DNA from: Loktanella sp. 3ANDIMAR09
GTDB taxonomy: Bacteria; Pseudomonadota; Alphaproteobacteria; Rhodobacterales; Rhodobacteraceae
Direction: 5' to 3'
DNA length: 64,000 bases
Assembly: GCF_001420005.1 (NCBI RefSeq)
Contig: NZ_LJAK01000009.1
Span: forward strand, 1 to 64,000
Part shown: positions 33,213 to 43,656 of the stretch, piece after piece
How the letters are laid out: each line of letters begins with the position of its first letter
Position numbering within the stretch: position 1 is the first letter of the stretch
Position numbers and translations under genes: made by a program
The notes under the pieces: generated by a model
What the model saw: only the letters and a program-made list of their open reading frames with translations
What the model was told of the DNA's origin: nothing
Database searches by the model: none

Positions 33213-34190
33213 TCAGGATGTGCCGGGGCGGCTGGCGTGGAACAGCTTGAATGCCCCGTCGCCGGGCAGTTCCTCGACCCGGCGGAACTGGTCACGCAGC
33301 GCCGCCTCATAGGGCAGATGCCGGTTGGCGACCATCCACAGTTGACCGTTCGGGGTCAGCATCCGGGCCGCAGCGGCAATGAACTCCTGCCCCAGCGCGG
33401 GCGTGCCCTTGGACCCGGTATGAAACGGCGGGTTCATCACGATGCCGTCGAATTTGCGGTCAGGCCGGAACGTCAGCGCATCGGCCCAGTGGAACGTCGC
33501 ACGGGGATCCTTGATGTTCAGCCGCGCACAGTCGAGCGCCAGCGCCTCGGATTCGACCAGCGCAAGTGACGTCACCTTGTCACGGCGCAGGATCTCGCCG
33601 GACAGGTAGCCCCAGCCAGCCCCCAGATCGGCCATTGCACCGGGCAATTTGGCGGGCAAGGCCCGCGCCAGCAGCGCAGAGCCACGATCCACATCGCCAT
33701 CGGAAAACACGCCAGCCGTCGTATAGTGACCTGCTGCATTCGGCGCAGGTGCACCCACCGCCCACTCGGCAAACGCGTCGGTGGCCGGAAACCAGAAAAT
33801 GCGGCCATGCGCCTTGGGTATGGACGGCAGGTTGCCCAGACGTTTGCGGCAGGCGCGGAACAGACTGTCGATCCCGTCGCTGCGCTGGCCGTCAACGACG
33901 ACAAGACCGCCGCCCCTTGCTGCCTGCGCCACGAGCGATTGGGCAAGCGCCTTGAACCGGGGCACCACGACGATCGTGGTCGCACCGGGGTCTGCATCGG
34001 TCGAGACTGTATAGCCAGCCGCGCGAAAAGCCTCGACCTCTGGGGCGTGGGTATGCTGGATCATCACGTCATGACCCATCAAAGGCGACAGGTCGGTGTC
34101 CATGTTCGGGCGCATGACGGTCACCGGGCCGTCGGGCAGGGTCAGCGACCCGTCAGTCAGGGCGGTCGCGAGGCGGGAAAGGGCAGCCAT
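33213..34190 (-). CDS. RsmC-like class I methyltransferase
   Basis: A 325-residue protein with a degenerate N-terminal half and a C-terminal SAM-dependent domain (motif I ADLGAGWGYLSGE, motif IV NPPFHTG). This two-domain build matches RsmC/RlmG, which methylate guanine-N2 in ribosomal RNA. The exact target (16S G1207 in RsmC) is inferred only from the family. It lies between clpS and the SDR-fold gene on the same strand. Confidence 0.85.
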   Translation of the reverse strand: MAALSRLATALTDGSLTLPDGPVTVMRPNMDTDLSPLMGHDVMIQHTHAPEVEAFRAAGYTVSTDADPGATTIVVVPRFKALAQSLVAQAARGGGLVVVDGQRSDGIDSLFRACRKRLGNLPSIPKAHGRIFWFPATDAFAEWAVGAPAPNAAGHYTTAGVFSDGDVDRGSALLARALPAKLPGAMADLGAGWGYLSGEILRRDKVTSLALVESEALALDCARLNIKDPRATFHWADALTFRPDRKFDGIVMNPPFHTGSKGTPALGQEFIAAAARMLTPNGQLWMVANRHLPYEAALRDQFRRVEELPGDGAFKLFHASRPGTS

Positions 34191-34212
34191 CAGGGCGGAA
34201 CAGCGCGCGGCG

Positions 34213-34542
34213 CTATTCCTTCTCCATCGTGCATTGCAGCGGGTGCTGGTGACGTTGGGCGTAATCCATGACCTGCGCCACCTTTGTTTCCGCGATTTCG
34301 TGACTGTAGACGCCGGCGACAGCCACGCCTTTCTTGTGGACCGTCAGCATCAGGTCAAACGCCTGTGCGTGGGTCATGCCGAAAAACCGTTCCAGCACCA
34401 TCACCACGAATTCCATCGGCGTGAAATCGTCATTCAGGATCAGCACCTTGTACAGGGGCGGACGTTTGGTTTTCGGTTTGGTCTTCAGGGCGACGCCGAT
34501 GTCGTCCTGACCATCGTCATCATCGTCCCTGTCCGCCATCAT
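34213..34542 (-). CDS. clpS: ATP-dependent Clp protease adaptor ClpS
   Basis: About 109 residues: an acidic N-terminal tail ([11 protein letters not shown]), then the ClpS core with [18 protein letters not shown] and [19 protein letters not shown]. It binds N-degron substrates and delivers them to ClpAP. Starts at 34581, 34560, 34542 and 34539 are in frame. A candidate promoter whose transcript would begin near 34590 argues against anything longer than 34581. Confidence 0.93.
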   Translation of the reverse strand: MMADRDDDDDGQDDIGVALKTKPKTKRPPLYKVLILNDDFTPMEFVVMVLERFFGMTHAQAFDLMLTVHKKGVAVAGVYSHEIAETKVAQVMDYAQRHQHPLQCTMEKE

Positions 34543-34872
34543 CTGCTGGTTCAAGCGCATCACAATCCCGGTTCGATCCATGTCGGTGAAACGTCTATAT
34601 AACCTTGTGTGGCCTGGTGAAAACCCCCGGCGGCGAAACGCCTCAATCCGTCGCAGATCGGCGGATTGTCGCAGCACCAAGGGGGGTCCTACCGCATGTG
34701 GCGGGTGCGCCCTGCGACACCCCCTAAATGTCGTATTGTGCTGAAACAACACGGCACAACCCCTTTTGAAATCGGGACTTTTCGTCGTCAGGCAGTTCGT
34801 GCTAGCGTGATTTCAATGAGTAATCACCGGGGCAAACCCCGGGATACCGAGGCAGACAAAAAGGCAGGTGAC
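34543..34872. other. 330-bp divergent regulatory gap between clpS and the carboxypeptidase gene
   Basis: No convincing gene is seen here. It holds the candidate clpS promoter (34596-34623), an inverted repeat TTGTGC-N12-GCACAA at 34736-34759, and a small hairpin CCGGGG-CAAA-CCCCGG at about 34829-34842, upstream of the carboxypeptidase GTG start. An in-frame ATG at 34816 could extend that gene into the gap. Confidence 0.5.
34596..34623 (-). promoter_or_regulatory. Candidate clpS promoter
   Basis: On the minus strand, TTTTCA (34623-34618), a 16-bp spacer and TATATA (34601-34596). It resembles the candidate pheA promoter at 42716-42743, including TTTTCACC and a CAAGGT segment before the -10. 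Confidence 0.45.
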
Positions 34873-36231
34873 GTGCAAAATCGTCCTATCTCCCGCACTC
34901 TTCGTGCGACCATCGCTGTATTGCTTATCACGATGCTCAGCCCTGTGGCGGCGTTTGCTGCCCCCTATGCTGCGTTGGTGATGGATGCCCGCACCGGAGA
35001 GGTGCTGCATTCGCGCAATGCCGACACCCGGCTTCACCCGGCATCCCTGACCAAGATGATGACGCTGTATATCGCGTTTCAGGCGATTCAGCGTGGTGAA
35101 ATCACGCTGGACACCGAGGTCCGCATCTCGTCAAAGGCCGCAAGCGAACCCCCGTCGAAACTGGGCCTACAGGCCGGACAGACGATCAAGCTGCGGTTCC
35201 TGCTGCGTGCCGCTGCCGTAAAATCCGCCAACGACGCCGCGACCGCCATCGGAGAGGCGATTTCAGGGTCCGAAGAAGCCTTTGCGACCCGGATGAACCG
35301 CACGGCCGCGGCAATGGGCATGACCAACACGACATTTCGCAACGCACACGGCCTGACCGAAAACGGGCACCTGTCCACCGCCCGCGACATGAGCGTGCTG
35401 GGCCGCCACGTGATCTATGATTTCCCGCAGTATTATAACCTGTTCTCGCGCCGCACCGCAGACGCCGGCATCCGGCAGGTCAGCCATACCAACACGCGGT
35501 TTCTGAACAGCTATACCGGTGCCGATGGCATCAAGACCGGTTTCACCAACGCCGCCGGGTTCAACCTGACGGCATCGGCGCAACGCGGTCAGGAACGCAT
35601 CATCGCCACCGTCTTTGGCGGCACGTCCACCGCACAGCGGAACGCCCGGATGACCGAACTGATGGACATGGGGTTCAACCGCGCCCCGGCCGTCGCCACG
35701 CTGCAACGCCCAGACGTCCCCGCAGCCACCGGGACCGAACAGGTGGCCATGGCTGGCAACGCACGCCCCACGACCCAGAACGGGGCGGGCAAGACTGTGC
35801 GCGTGACAGGCCGCGTCAGCGAGGCGCTGCGCCCCGCCATGCGCCCTGCACCAGAGGTCCCCGTCGCGCTGGCCGTGAACACCACCAGCATCGAGGACGC
35901 CCTGGCCGAGGCGATCCAGGTCAGCTCTGCCCCCGCGGCACAGCCCATGGCCCCTGCCCCCGAGGTCGTCACCCGCATTTCCACCTCGGGCGGGCGGCAT
36001 TGGGGCGTGAACGTGGGCCGGTTCAATTCCCGCTACGAGGCGGAAAAGGTTCTGATCCAAGTTGCCCTGAACGAGATGAGCACCCTCGAAGGTGCGGTGC
36101 GCCGCGTGACACAGCGGTCTGGCGGGTTTGACGCGAATTTCATGGGCCTGACCCGTGAAGGTGCGGACCTCGCCTGTCGCAGGCTTCAGGCGCGCAACCA
36201 GACGTGTTTCATGCTGGGATCAGAGGGCTGA
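34873..36231 (+). CDS. D-alanyl-D-alanine carboxypeptidase with C-terminal SPOR domain
   Basis: About 452 residues: a signal peptide (about 1-29, ending AFA), a penicillin-binding peptidase S11 domain with the SxxK motif in PASLTKMM, SxN in SANDAA and KTG in DGIKTGFT, an Ala/Pro-rich linker, and a SPOR-like C-terminal domain (WGVNVGRFNSRYEAEKVL) that targets septal peptidoglycan. It trims pentapeptides in the periplasm. The start is taken as GTG 34873, which has AAGG upstream and leads straight into the signal peptide; ATG 34816 is possible. Confidence 0.9.
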   Translation: MQNRPISRTLRATIAVLLITMLSPVAAFAAPYAALVMDARTGEVLHSRNADTRLHPASLTKMMTLYIAFQAIQRGEITLDTEVRISSKAASEPPSKLGLQAGQTIKLRFLLRAAAVKSANDAATAIGEAISGSEEAFATRMNRTAAAMGMTNTTFRNAHGLTENGHLSTARDMSVLGRHVIYDFPQYYNLFSRRTADAGIRQVSHTNTRFLNSYTGADGIKTGFTNAAGFNLTASAQRGQERIIATVFGGTSTAQRNARMTELMDMGFNRAPAVATLQRPDVPAATGTEQVAMAGNARPTTQNGAGKTVRVTGRVSEALRPAMRPAPEVPVALAVNTTSIEDALAEAIQVSSAPAAQPMAPAPEVVTRISTSGGRHWGVNVGRFNSRYEAEKVLIQVALNEMSTLEGAVRRVTQRSGGFDANFMGLTREGADLACRRLQARNQTCFMLGSEG

Positions 36232-36249
36232 GGCAATCGGACGATCGGT

Positions 36250-37845
36250 TCAGATCGTCCGACCCTCGAATGCGGCAGCCATCAGCGCACGGGTATAATC
36301 GGTGCGTGGATTGTCAAAGATATCGGCAGCAGGGCCAGATTCGACCACGTCGCCCTGTTTCATCACCATCACCTTGTGCGACAGGGCGCGCACGACCTTC
36401 AGGTCGTGGCTGATAAAGATATAGGCAAGGCCATGCTGCTGTTGCAGATCGCGCAGCAATTCAACGATCTGTACCTGCACCGTCATGTCCAGCGCCGATG
36501 TCGGTTCGTCCAGCACCACCAGTTTCGGGCGCAGGATCATGGCCCGCGCGATTGCGATGCGCTGACGCTGACCGCCCGAAAATTCATGTGGATAGCGGTC
36601 CATCAGATCGGGCGACAGCCCGACCTCTGTCATGATTTCGGCCACCATGTCGCGGCGTGGTCTGCCGGGGTCGATGTTGTGGATGGTCAGACCTTCGGCA
36701 ATGATCTGTTCGACCGTCATGCGCGGTGACAGGCTCCCGTAGGGGTCCTGAAACACGATCTGGATGTCGCTGCGGTAGGGGCGCATCTGGCGCTGGCTCA
36801 ACCCGTCGATGCGGTCCCCCTGAAAGGTGATCGCCCCCTCGGACCGGATCAATCGCATGATCGCAAGTGCCGTCGTCGTCTTGCCCGAACCCGATTCGCC
36901 AACGATCCCGATGGTTTCCCCTGCCCTGACGGACAGCGTGGCGTCGTTGACCGCCTTGACGTAGCCGGCCGTGCGTTTCAGCAGGCCGCGATAGATCGGG
37001 AACCAGATTTTCAGCTGTTCGGTTTGTGCGACGACGGGGGCATCTGAGGCAACAGGGGCAGGCACGCCTGCGGATTCGGCAGCCAGCAGCATCTGTGTAT
37101 AGGGGTGTTGCGGATTGCCGAAAATCTCGGCCGTGGGGCCTGTCTCGACGATCTCGCCGTCCTTCATCACGCAGACGCGGTCCGCGATCTTGCGCACGAT
37201 GGTCAGGTCGTGGGTGATGAACAGCATCGACAGGCCCTGTCTGGCCTTCAGCTCGGCCAGAAGATCCAGGATCTGCGCCTGAATCGTCACGTCCAGCGCG
37301 GTTGTCGGTTCGTCCGCGATCAGCAGGTCCGGACCATTGAGCAGCGCCATCGCGATCATGACCCGCTGGCGCTGGCCGCCGGACAATTCGTGCGGATAGG
37401 CGGTCAGGCGGCGTTCGGCGTCGCGGATGCCCACCTGTTCCAGCATCTCGATCACGCGGGCACGCACCGCATCGCCGCGCAGATCCTGATGCAACACGAT
37501 GGATTCGCCCAACTGCCGTTCGATCGTATGCAACGGGTTGAGAGAGGTCATCGGTTCCTGAAAAATGAAACTGATGTCGTTGCCGCGCACCCGGCGCAGC
37601 TCTGCCTCTGATGCGCCCAGCATCTCGCGGCCCTCGTAGGTGATCGACCCGTCGGACTGCGCCGAATCCCCCAAGAGCTGCACAGTGGACAGCGCCGTAA
37701 CGGATTTGCCCGACCCGGATTCACCGACCAAAGCGACGGTTTCACCGCGCCCGACGGTGAATGACACACCCCGCACCGCATGGGTCACGGCCCCATCCTG
37801 CCTGAATCGCACGTTCAGGTTCGACACCGCGAGAACTGGTTTCAT
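36250..37845 (-). CDS. yejF: Peptide ABC transporter ATPase with two nucleotide-binding domains (YejF)
   Basis: A 531-residue fused ATPase: domain 1 has Walker A GESGSGKS near residue 41 and LSGGQRQR; domain 2 has Walker A GESGSGKT near residue 315 and FSGGQRQR, with Walker B VVLDEP. The double-domain form is typical of YejF and related oligopeptide importers. It powers the YejBE channel. The start overlaps the yejE stop (ATGA). Confidence 0.93.
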   Translation of the reverse strand: MKPVLAVSNLNVRFRQDGAVTHAVRGVSFTVGRGETVALVGESGSGKSVTALSTVQLLGDSAQSDGSITYEGREMLGASEAELRRVRGNDISFIFQEPMTSLNPLHTIERQLGESIVLHQDLRGDAVRARVIEMLEQVGIRDAERRLTAYPHELSGGQRQRVMIAMALLNGPDLLIADEPTTALDVTIQAQILDLLAELKARQGLSMLFITHDLTIVRKIADRVCVMKDGEIVETGPTAEIFGNPQHPYTQMLLAAESAGVPAPVASDAPVVAQTEQLKIWFPIYRGLLKRTAGYVKAVNDATLSVRAGETIGIVGESGSGKTTTALAIMRLIRSEGAITFQGDRIDGLSQRQMRPYRSDIQIVFQDPYGSLSPRMTVEQIIAEGLTIHNIDPGRPRRDMVAEIMTEVGLSPDLMDRYPHEFSGGQRQRIAIARAMILRPKLVVLDEPTSALDMTVQVQIVELLRDLQQQHGLAYIFISHDLKVVRALSHKVMVMKQGDVVESGPAADIFDNPRTDYTRALMAAAFEGRTI

Positions 37846-39017
37846 TGAAACGTCTTTCTGGGATCGAATGCGTCACGAACCCCTTCGAAAATGAACACCA
37901 GCAGCGACAGCATCACCGCAAAGGTCACGAATGCCGTGAACCCCAGCCAAGGTGCCTGCAGGTTCTGTTTCGCCTGCAGGGTCAATTCGCCCAGCGACGG
38001 CGCCGAGGACGGCAGACCAAAGCCCAGAAAATCGAGGCTGGCCAGCGTCGCGATGGACCCGGTCACCAGAAACGGCAGCATCGTCACGGTGGCGACCATG
38101 GCGTTGGGCAGCATGTGGCGGAACATGATGGTGCGGTCACTGACCCCCAGCGCGCGAGCGGCCCGGACATATTCGAAATTGCGCGCGCGCAGGAATTCGG
38201 CACGCACCACACCCACCAGCGCAGGCCAGCCGAACAGCACGGTCAGGAACACCAACAACCAGAAACTTCGCCCCAGAATCGCAAAGACGATGATGATGAC
38301 ATAAAGCGACGGCGTGCCCGTCCAGATTTCGATGATCCGCTGGAAAATCAGGTCCGTCCATCCGCCGAAATAGCCCTGCACGGCACCAGCGACGATGCCG
38401 ATCAGCGATGCAGCCGTTGTCACGATCAGCGCAAACAGGATCGACAGCCGAAAGCCATAGATCACCCGGGCCGCCACATCGCGTTTGGTGTCGTCCGTGC
38501 CCAGCCAGTTGTTGCCGTCGGGTGCCGAGGGGGCCACGCCGGGAATATCCACGATCGTGTCATAGCTGTAGGGGATCAGCGGCCACAGCATCCAGCCCTT
38601 GACGAAATCAGGATCGTCGATGCTGTCCGCCTCGGCCGCGTCGATCATGCCCTGCGGATCATCGAAACAGGACAGCAGACCGCCTGTCTTGATCAGGCAT
38701 TGCACCTCGACATCGGTATAGCCCGCCTCGGTCGGGAAATCGCCGCCGAAATCCTGTTCGGAATAGAACGAGATGATGGGCGCACGCACCTCGCCCCGGT
38801 AGCTGACCAGCAACGGTTTGTCGTTGGCCAGAACTTCGGCGAACAGCGACAGACCGAACAGAATGCCAAAGATCACCAGCGACCACAGCGCCCGGCGGTT
38901 GCGTTTGAAATTGCGCCAGCGGCGCTGGTTCAGCGGCGACAGGCGTGGCTTGCGCCGCGTGGGGGCGGTCGCGGCACCCGCGGTCAGGGCCACGTCAGAG
39001 GCTTCGGTCTGGCTCAT
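37842..39017 (-). CDS. yejE: Peptide ABC transporter permease YejE
   Basis: A 391-residue DppC-type permease: one N-terminal helix (about 38-58), a large periplasmic loop up to about residue 180, then five helices in the binding-protein-transport domain with the EAA-like loop EYVRAARALGVSDRTIM. It is one base downstream of yejB and overlaps yejF. Confidence 0.93.
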   Translation of the reverse strand: MSQTEASDVALTAGAATAPTRRKPRLSPLNQRRWRNFKRNRRALWSLVIFGILFGLSLFAEVLANDKPLLVSYRGEVRAPIISFYSEQDFGGDFPTEAGYTDVEVQCLIKTGGLLSCFDDPQGMIDAAEADSIDDPDFVKGWMLWPLIPYSYDTIVDIPGVAPSAPDGNNWLGTDDTKRDVAARVIYGFRLSILFALIVTTAASLIGIVAGAVQGYFGGWTDLIFQRIIEIWTGTPSLYVIIIVFAILGRSFWLLVFLTVLFGWPALVGVVRAEFLRARNFEYVRAARALGVSDRTIMFRHMLPNAMVATVTMLPFLVTGSIATLASLDFLGFGLPSSAPSLGELTLQAKQNLQAPWLGFTAFVTFAVMLSLLVFIFEGVRDAFDPRKTFQ

Positions 39018-39018
39018 G

Positions 39019-40092
39019 TCAGCCCCTCCCCTCGAAATCGATGCGCGGGTCGATCAGCACATAGGTGAGGTCGGTGATGATGCCGACGATCAGACCCAGC
39101 AGCGAAAAGGCGAACAGCGTGCCGAATACCACCGGATAGTCACGCGCGACCGCAGCCTCGAACCCCAGACGGCCCAGACCGTCCAGTGAAAACAGCGTCT
39201 CGATAATCAGCGATCCCCCAAAGAACACACTGACAAACAGCGCCGGAAAGCCTGAAATCACGATCAACATGGCGTTGCGGAACACGTGTTTATACAGGAT
39301 CTGGCGTTCGCCCAGCCCCTTGGCCTTGGCGGTGATCACGTATTGTTTCTTGATCTCGTCAAGAAAGCTGTTCTTGGTCAGCAGCGTCAGCGTGGCAAAG
39401 GACGAAATCGTCAGCGCCGTGACCGGCAGGATGATGTGCCACAGATAATCCAGCACCTTGCCGACCAGTGACAGCTCTTCGAAGTTGTTGGACGTCAGGC
39501 CACGCAGCGGGAAAATCTGGTAATAGCTGCCACCCGCGAACAGCACGATCAGCAGGATCGCGAACAGAAAACCCGGGATCGCATAGCCGACGATGATCGC
39601 GGCAGAGGTCCAGGTGTCAAACCGCGTGCCGTCGCGGATCGCCTTGCGGATGCCCAGCGGGATCGAAATCAGATAGGCGATCAGCGTGGACCACAGGCCC
39701 AGCGTGATCGAGACGGGCATTTTTTCCATCACCAGATCGAACACGCTGATGGACCGGAAATAGCTTTCTCCGAAATCCAGCCGCATGTAGTTCCACATCA
39801 TGTTCAGGAACCGTTCCAGCGGCGGTTTGTCGAAACCGAATTCGGCCTCCAGTTCCGCGATGAAATCGGCGGGCAGGCCGCGACCACCGATATAGTCGGA
39901 TTCGCCGCCACCCGTGATTTCGCCACCCCCGCCCGAGATGCCTTCGAACACGTCACCGCCGCCTTCCATGCGGGCGATGATCTGTTCGATCGGCCCACCG
40001 GGGACAAACTGGATCAGGGCAAAGTTGATGATCATGATCCCCAACAACGTGGGGATCACCAGCAACAACCGTCTCAGGATATAGGCGCCCAT
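39019..40092 (-). CDS. yejB: Peptide ABC transporter permease YejB
   Basis: A 357-residue DppB-type permease with the N-terminal helix [20 protein letters not shown] and six helices in all. A Gly-rich insert (about 45-68, [15 protein letters not shown]) lies in the first periplasmic loop. The pattern [21 protein letters not shown] is the ATPase-docking loop. It is two bases downstream of yejA. Confidence 0.93.
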   Translation of the reverse strand: MGAYILRRLLLVIPTLLGIMIINFALIQFVPGGPIEQIIARMEGGGDVFEGISGGGGEITGGGESDYIGGRGLPADFIAELEAEFGFDKPPLERFLNMMWNYMRLDFGESYFRSISVFDLVMEKMPVSITLGLWSTLIAYLISIPLGIRKAIRDGTRFDTWTSAAIIVGYAIPGFLFAILLIVLFAGGSYYQIFPLRGLTSNNFEELSLVGKVLDYLWHIILPVTALTISSFATLTLLTKNSFLDEIKKQYVITAKAKGLGERQILYKHVFRNAMLIVISGFPALFVSVFFGGSLIIETLFSLDGLGRLGFEAAVARDYPVVFGTLFAFSLLGLIVGIITDLTYVLIDPRIDFEGRG

Positions 40093-40094
40093 GG

Positions 40095-41996
40095 TTACTG
40101 TGTATCGCCGCCGGCAGTGATGCCCAGCTCTGCGGCGCGGTCAGCGTCATACCACCAGAAATCAATCTCGCCCAAGGCATAGGGCGGCAGTTCGGCGGGA
40201 TGGTCATAGATGTCGTAATAAGCGACGGTATGCACGGCCTTGAACCATTGCGGCACGTTGAACCGGATGGTGCGCAGCGCCCGGTCCAGCGCATGTGTTG
40301 CGGTCGTCATTTCCTCGGTCGTCGTGGCGTTCACGACGGCGTCGATCAGGCGGTCGATGCCCTCGTTTTTCAGATACATCAGGTTACGACTGCTATCCTC
40401 TGCGGTCTCGGACCCGAACCACTGGTACAGCACCTGACCGGGTTCCAGCCCCATCTGAATGCTATGGGTCAGCATGTCCCAGTCGCCCGACCGGCGGCGT
40501 TCGGTTGCCTGCGCCGGATCGACGCGCTCCAGCACCGCATCAATGCCAAGGCGCGTCAGGTTCTGCACATAGGGGTTGATGATGCGGTCCCAGCTGGGGC
40601 TGGATTCGAGGAATTCGACGCGCAGCACCTCGCCGTCCTTGCGGCGCATGCCGTCATCACCCGCAATCCAGCCTGCCTCGTCCAGCAGGGCCGAGGCGCG
40701 GCGCAGGTTGCCGCGATCCAGCTGGTTGCTGGTCGATACCGGCGGCATCACGACCTCATCCGTCAGGATGCTGGCGTCGAACAATCCCTCATCCACCAGC
40801 GGTTGCAGCAGCGCCAGTTCACCTTCGGACGGGGTACCCGTTGCGGCAAGGTCAGAGTTCGACCAGAACCCGGTGACCCGATCATACAGGCCATAGAACA
40901 GTGTTTCGTTCGACCATTCGAAATTGAACATCAGGCCCAGCGCCTCGCGCACGCGGGGATCCTGAAATTTCTCGCGCCGCAGGTTGAAAATGAACGATTG
41001 CGCCGATGCAAGGTTGCCGTCCGCCAGTTCCGTCTTGATCACCGTGCCGTCCTGAACGGCCGGAAAATCATAGGCCGTCGCCCATTGCAGCGATGAAAAC
41101 TCGTTCCGGAACCGGTAAATGCCGGCCTTGAACCCCTCCAGAGCGGCAGACCCATCGGCAAAATATTCCAACCTGATGCTGTCGAAATTGTTGCGGCCGA
41201 CGTTCAACGGCAGGTCAGCGCCCCAGAAATTCGGGTTGCGCACATATGTCAGATCGCGGCCATAGTCGAAGGACCCCAGCATGTAGGCCCCGGTCCCCAT
41301 GGGCGGGGTGTCCCAGGATTCGTCCAGACGGCGGTCCGATGCTTCCCATTCTGCCTTGGAAAACGGGGAAAAGATCGACGCAAGGCCCACGCGCGCGCGC
41401 AGCGGTGCCTGATCGGTGAAGGTGTATTTGAACCGGTAGGTGTCCAGCACCTCGAAATCTGAAATCTGGTCATTCACGACGGCCAGAAATTCCGGCAGCC
41501 CCTGTTCCATGAACAGATTGTAGGTGAATTCCATATCCGCCGCCGTCATGGGGCTGCCGTCAGAAAATGTGACATCCTCGCGCAGGTTGACGATCACGAA
41601 GGACAGATCCTCGGGATATTCGATGGTGGTGCACAGATAGCAATACAGCGTTGTCGGATCATCCGCCGTGGCGATCATGATATCCTCGAACGGGGTGGTG
41701 GACAGGGCCGCCGCATTGCCCAACCGCGTGAACTGGTTGAAACTGTCAAAAGTGCCCAGCACGCTTTGCGACATTTCCCCGCCCTTGGGGGCGTCCGGGT
41801 TCACATAGTCCAGATGCGTCATGTCGGGCCCGTATTTCACATCCCCGAAATACGAATAGGCGTGCGTTTCGATCAACGCCTCGTCCTGCGCCGTGGCGCG
41901 ATCAGCCCAAAGTGCGGCCCCGAACAACAACGTGCTGCCCAGCAGCGCATGACGGGTGCGGTTGACGATACGGGGGCGGCAAATGGCTTGGGACAT
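40095..41996 (-). CDS. yejA: Peptide ABC transporter substrate-binding protein YejA
   Basis: A 633-residue family-5 extracellular binding protein with a signal peptide (to about residue 37, ending ATA). It has the YejA-like start of the mature protein ([29 protein letters not shown]). GGAGAG precedes the ATG at 41996. It is the first gene of yejABEF, which imports oligopeptides and, in enterobacteria, the peptide-nucleotide microcin C. Confidence 0.93.
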   Translation of the reverse strand: MSQAICRPRIVNRTRHALLGSTLLFGAALWADRATAQDEALIETHAYSYFGDVKYGPDMTHLDYVNPDAPKGGEMSQSVLGTFDSFNQFTRLGNAAALSTTPFEDIMIATADDPTTLYCYLCTTIEYPEDLSFVIVNLREDVTFSDGSPMTAADMEFTYNLFMEQGLPEFLAVVNDQISDFEVLDTYRFKYTFTDQAPLRARVGLASIFSPFSKAEWEASDRRLDESWDTPPMGTGAYMLGSFDYGRDLTYVRNPNFWGADLPLNVGRNNFDSIRLEYFADGSAALEGFKAGIYRFRNEFSSLQWATAYDFPAVQDGTVIKTELADGNLASAQSFIFNLRREKFQDPRVREALGLMFNFEWSNETLFYGLYDRVTGFWSNSDLAATGTPSEGELALLQPLVDEGLFDASILTDEVVMPPVSTSNQLDRGNLRRASALLDEAGWIAGDDGMRRKDGEVLRVEFLESSPSWDRIINPYVQNLTRLGIDAVLERVDPAQATERRRSGDWDMLTHSIQMGLEPGQVLYQWFGSETAEDSSRNLMYLKNEGIDRLIDAVVNATTTEEMTTATHALDRALRTIRFNVPQWFKAVHTVAYYDIYDHPAELPPYALGEIDFWWYDADRAAELGITAGGDTQ

Positions 41997-42095
41997 TGGA
42001 CTCTCCGTTGCGTGGGTCGCGACACGGTAACGCCCCGGCTGGGCCAGCATCAAGTTGAGAATATGTTATCTGACGACAAGGTCATGTCGGCGCAC

Positions 42096-42123
42096 AAAAA
42101 AACCGCGCCCCGAGGGGCGCGGC
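42096..42123 (-). terminator. Rho-independent terminator after the cytochrome gene
   Basis: On the minus strand, CCGCGCCCC (42122-42114), a two-base loop and GGGGCGCGG (42111-42103), followed by seven T. It is 25 bp beyond the cytochrome stop and separates that gene from the yej operon downstream. Confidence 0.88.
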
Positions 42124-42147
42124 TGTGACCATTGGGCGCGGCCTGCC

Positions 42148-42672
42148 TCAGCTGCCGGGGTTCGACGCCAGATAGGCGATCAGGTTCGCGCGGTCGGCAG
42201 GGTCCGGCAGACCCCGGTATCCCATTGCGGTTCCCGGTGCCCAACCCTGCGGGTCCTCGAGAAACGCATAAAGGTTTTCCGGCGTCCAGACATCGGCAAC
42301 CTCTTCAAGAGCGCCGGAATAGTTGTATCCCGCCACCGCGTCGATATCACGACCAACCACATCATACAGGTGCGGGCCTACGCCGTTTTCGCCGTCAGCC
42401 AGCGCGTGGCAGGACCGGCAGTTGCGGAACACACCTTCGCCAGCGGAGGCATCGGCGACAGCGAATGCTTCTTCGAACGTCACTTCGACGACTTCTTCGA
42501 CGGGACCGGTATCAGCCTCGGGCACCTCGATCACATAGCCCTGCGCATGATCCTCGTCATGGCTGCCAGAGCCCACATAGATCAGTTCGGCGGCCCATCC
42601 GCCCAGCATGAACACCAAAAGTGTGCCGCACAGTCCGCCAAGGACCTTGGTCATCGTCATTGTGTCGAACAT
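42148..42672 (-). CDS. cycM: Membrane-anchored c-type cytochrome (CycM/cytochrome c552 type)
   Basis: A 174-residue protein: an uncleaved N-terminal helix (about 10-30), an acidic linker (PEADTGPVEEVVEV), then a class I cytochrome c domain with heme motif CRSCH and an axial Met in GTAMGYRG. In Paracoccus and Rhodobacter such anchored cytochromes carry electrons from the bc1 complex to oxidases or reaction centres. Several near ATGs exist at the start; the first is used. Confidence 0.9.
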   Translation of the reverse strand: MFDTMTMTKVLGGLCGTLLVFMLGGWAAELIYVGSGSHDEDHAQGYVIEVPEADTGPVEEVVEVTFEEAFAVADASAGEGVFRNCRSCHALADGENGVGPHLYDVVGRDIDAVAGYNYSGALEEVADVWTPENLYAFLEDPQGWAPGTAMGYRGLPDPADRANLIAYLASNPGS

Positions 42673-42715
42673 GTCGCGTTCTACCTCGCATTAAATCTTT
42701 GCCGCCGTGTAGCCG

Positions 42716-42743
42716 TTTTCACCCGTCCAGTGCAAGGTATAGT
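42716..42743 (+). promoter_or_regulatory. Candidate pheA promoter
   Basis: TTTTCA (42716-42721), a 16-bp spacer and TATAGT (42738-42743), about 70 bp before the pheA ATG. It is similar in sequence to the candidate clpS promoter. Confidence 0.45.
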
Positions 42744-42813
42744 GGCGCGTCGAAACGCCCCAAACCGCAGGCAAGGGGCCAGGCACGGCCATTTATCCGG
42801 GAAAGACCACAGC

Positions 42814-43656
42814 ATGAGCGGACATATCGCGTTTCAGGGCGAACTGGGTGCCTACGGCCATCAGGCCTGCGTCGAGGCACAACCGGATTTCACCCCCCTG
42901 CCCTGCGATACCTTTGACGATACGCTGGCGGCGGTGCGCGACGGGCGCGCCGAGCTGGGGATGATCGCGATCGAAAATTCGACCTATGGCCGGGTGGCCG
43001 ACGTGCATTCCCTCTTGCCCGAAAGCGGGCTGCATATCGTCGGCGAAACATTCGTGCGGGTGCACGTCAACCTGCTGGGCGTGCCGGGCGCATCGCTTGC
43101 CGATGTGCGCGAGGCCTATGGCCACGTGGTCATCCTGCCGCAATGCGCGACATTTCTGCGCGACAACGCCATCCGCGGCGTGGTCAGTTCCGACAATGCC
43201 CGCGCAGCACGCGAGGTTGCAGCAGCAGGCGACCCCAGCCGCGCGGCGCTGGCATCCGAACTGGCCGCCGACATCTACGGACTGGATGTGCTGGCCGCAC
43301 ATATCGAGGACCACGCGCGCAACACCACGCGGTTCGTCGTCATGGCGCGCGACCCCGACCACAGCCGGCGCGGCGACGGCAAGATGGTCACGTCATTCGT
43401 GTTCCGGGTCCGCAACATTCCGGCCGCGCTCTATAAGGCGATGGGTGGTTTCGCGACCAATGGCGTCAACATGACCAAACTCGAAAGCTACATGGTCGGC
43501 GGCACGTTTCGCGCCACCCAGTTCTATGCCGAAATCGAAGGCCACCCCGAGGATCCGAACGTGCGGCTGGCGCTGGATGAACTGGATTATTTCACCGACC
43601 ATTTGCGTATCATGGGCGTGTTTCCAGCCGCCCCCCGCAGGTTTGAGCAGCGCTGA
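42814..43656 (+). CDS. pheA: Prephenate dehydratase with ACT domain
   Basis: A 280-residue protein: the catalytic dehydratase domain (about 1-180, with FQGELGAYGHQA, IAIENSTYGRVAD and the catalytic Thr in NTTRFVVM) and a C-terminal ACT domain (about 195-275; LESYMVGGTF in place of the ESRP phenylalanine site). It converts prephenate to phenylpyruvate. It is monofunctional, without chorismate mutase. Its stop directly abuts the stop of the convergent gene. Confidence 0.94.
   Translation: MSGHIAFQGELGAYGHQACVEAQPDFTPLPCDTFDDTLAAVRDGRAELGMIAIENSTYGRVADVHSLLPESGLHIVGETFVRVHVNLLGVPGASLADVREAYGHVVILPQCATFLRDNAIRGVVSSDNARAAREVAAAGDPSRAALASELAADIYGLDVLAAHIEDHARNTTRFVVMARDPDHSRRGDGKMVTSFVFRVRNIPAALYKAMGGFATNGVNMTKLESYMVGGTFRATQFYAEIEGHPEDPNVRLALDELDYFTDHLRIMGVFPAAPRRFEQR

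Noticed and set aside
37845-39068. 407-codon plus-strand open frame across yejE
   Set aside because: It is antisense to an intact permease and has no hydrophobic or domain pattern; it is a composition shadow.
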